From Incurvaria masculella (taxonomy: Eukaryota; Arthropoda; Insecta; Lepidoptera; Incurvariidae): 64,000 nucleotides of DNA. The stretch's first letter is position 1. Every line of letters starts with the position of its first letter. A program made the position numbers and the translations under genes. The notes beneath the pieces were generated by a model. The model did not search any database. It had not been told where the DNA came from and worked only from the letters and a program-made list of their open reading frames with translations. This document shows, in pieces, positions 62,850 through 64,000 of this stretch. The stretch covers positions 7,947,021 through 8,011,020 of the forward strand of contig OX335642.1 of assembly GCA_946894095.1 (NCBI GenBank), read 5' to 3'.

Positions 62850-64000
62850 AAACAAAGACGACATGATCCGTTTACTATTGATTAAGAATATAGCAGTGTA
62901 ATAAGAAAAAAGCAAGGATTGCCTTCAAAGATTAATTCAAAAAGAGTTCACTAATGTATATTTATTTACCTGTTTCAGCGGGACGAATAATTCCGCCAAC
63001 ACATTACGGGAAACTGAGAACTTACCTGGAACAAGAAAAACAGTATGAAATCGTATATCAAGACTACGTTAACAACATAAATAGCTCCTCATTATTTTAT
63101 TACGTTGTCAGCGGCTCAAGTTTCAATCGAATCAACAGTTTCCAAATTCCTTCTTTGACGACTTCAATATTTTATTTACTTTGTGATTTCGGTTCTGAAG
63201 CCCGATTCTGCTATTTGTCCAATTTCAAACCATTCCGTATTAGTTATGTTTCCGTCAAACATAACACGCTAAGTTTCGAGTGCGGTTTCCAATAATCGGT
63301 ATTCAGCTAATTCAGACACGCGTTTTGTTATTGTCTATGGAGTGGTTTGTCTTGCGCGCCGCCTACAGGGTAAAATAACCTGTCACGATTTTGACAGTTA
63401 TTTTTTCACTCAAATATGACATACGAAAAGAAAGAGACAGCGATATGCCAACGTAATGTAGAAAAGTGATATTCGAAGTTCGGCGATGCGATGCTCCGAA
63501 TTTGACAAATAGAATTCTCAGAACCGCAAGTTTTCGGCAAAACACACGGCCAACGAGAACATTAGCGCGCGTTACGAGTTTGAGAACAAAACACAAACAC
63601 AACGCATGCGTTTTGTAAATTGCGCTAGTAGAATACCATTTCGCAGGAAACATGCGGTTTTGAGAAAACACAAACATAACGCGCGCAGTTATCAATTAGC
63701 AGAATAAGGCTTCTGGGAGTCAACATAAAATCCCACTATATTTCTTCTCATGCATGTCGTTAGTGGAACATTAGTCTACAAAGTAAAAATCCGGAACTAC
63801 TTCAATAAAGGTTCAATGCTCCTTCGAGAACCCGCCAAAAATCCGGAATTGGGTCTAGAATTTCATTACGAGTTTTCGAATGATTGAAAAAAAAAAGAAA
63901 ACCAGTAGTGGTCGAATTTCGGCTCCAGCGCCGACCACCACCTATTAGGAATGGTTATTCAGCCCACTCCCGAATGATTATAAGCGTATTTCAGAATGGT
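62850..64000. other. Unassigned sequence
   Basis: Frames at 62954-63295 (+, 113 codons) and 63363-63695 (-, 110 codons) are unrecognised and have AT-rich-frame composition. No repeat partner found elsewhere. Confidence 0.4.

Overview
This is AT-rich, repeat-saturated eukaryotic DNA, most likely from a moth or butterfly (Lepidoptera). The evidence for that is the repeats: Helitrons that start with TC after an A and end in a GC-rich hairpin plus CTAG before a T, very many short palindromic MITEs, tRNA/5S-headed SINEs, and non-LTR retrotransposons with short tandem-repeat tails. No bacterial or organellar signature was seen. I cannot name the species, and no database comparison was possible, so repeat families carry letters (A-V) of my own.

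The only intact protein-coding unit is a non-LTR retrotransposon of the CR1/Daphne group (about 24.76-29.90 kb, + strand). It has ORF1 (25004-25753, L1-type RNA-binding protein), a long T-rich spacer, ORF2 (26531-29473, 980 aa, apurinic endonuclease plus reverse transcriptase with all visible catalytic motifs) and a 3' UTR ending in AATAAA and a (TTCA)n tail. A 5'-truncated relative lies at 61.16-61.39 kb on the - strand. Broken C-terminal pieces of other LINEs lie at 4.14, 6.74, 10.04, 13.9, 24.2 and 33.46 kb.

The rest is a nested mosaic. Complete Helitrons lie at 19047-19869 (-), 36996-37884 (+) and 56502-58565 (+), with terminal fragments at 3.54, 16.69, 20.04 and 57.18 kb. MITEs with readable target-site duplications include mariner-like families with TA (B, G), Harbinger-like families with TTA/TAA (C, D, P) and a TTAA family (F). 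A SINE family (J) is present about 13 times; some copies have a plain tRNA-like head, others a tRNA plus 5S-like head (K), on the same body. Repeat family A recurs across the window, and in one copy (2.69-3.26 kb) a piece has expanded into an exact 82-bp tandem array with 164-bp higher-order structure.

I found no confident host gene. One plausible small exon (12496-12609), two weaker splice-bounded candidates, and several unique GC-balanced blocks rich in homeodomain/POU/GATA/TCF-like words (16.15, 39.39, 47.1, 59.0 and 61.75 kb) are reported as possible host exon or regulatory sequence with low confidence. The picture fits a large intron or gene-poor intergenic region in which transposons have inserted into each other.
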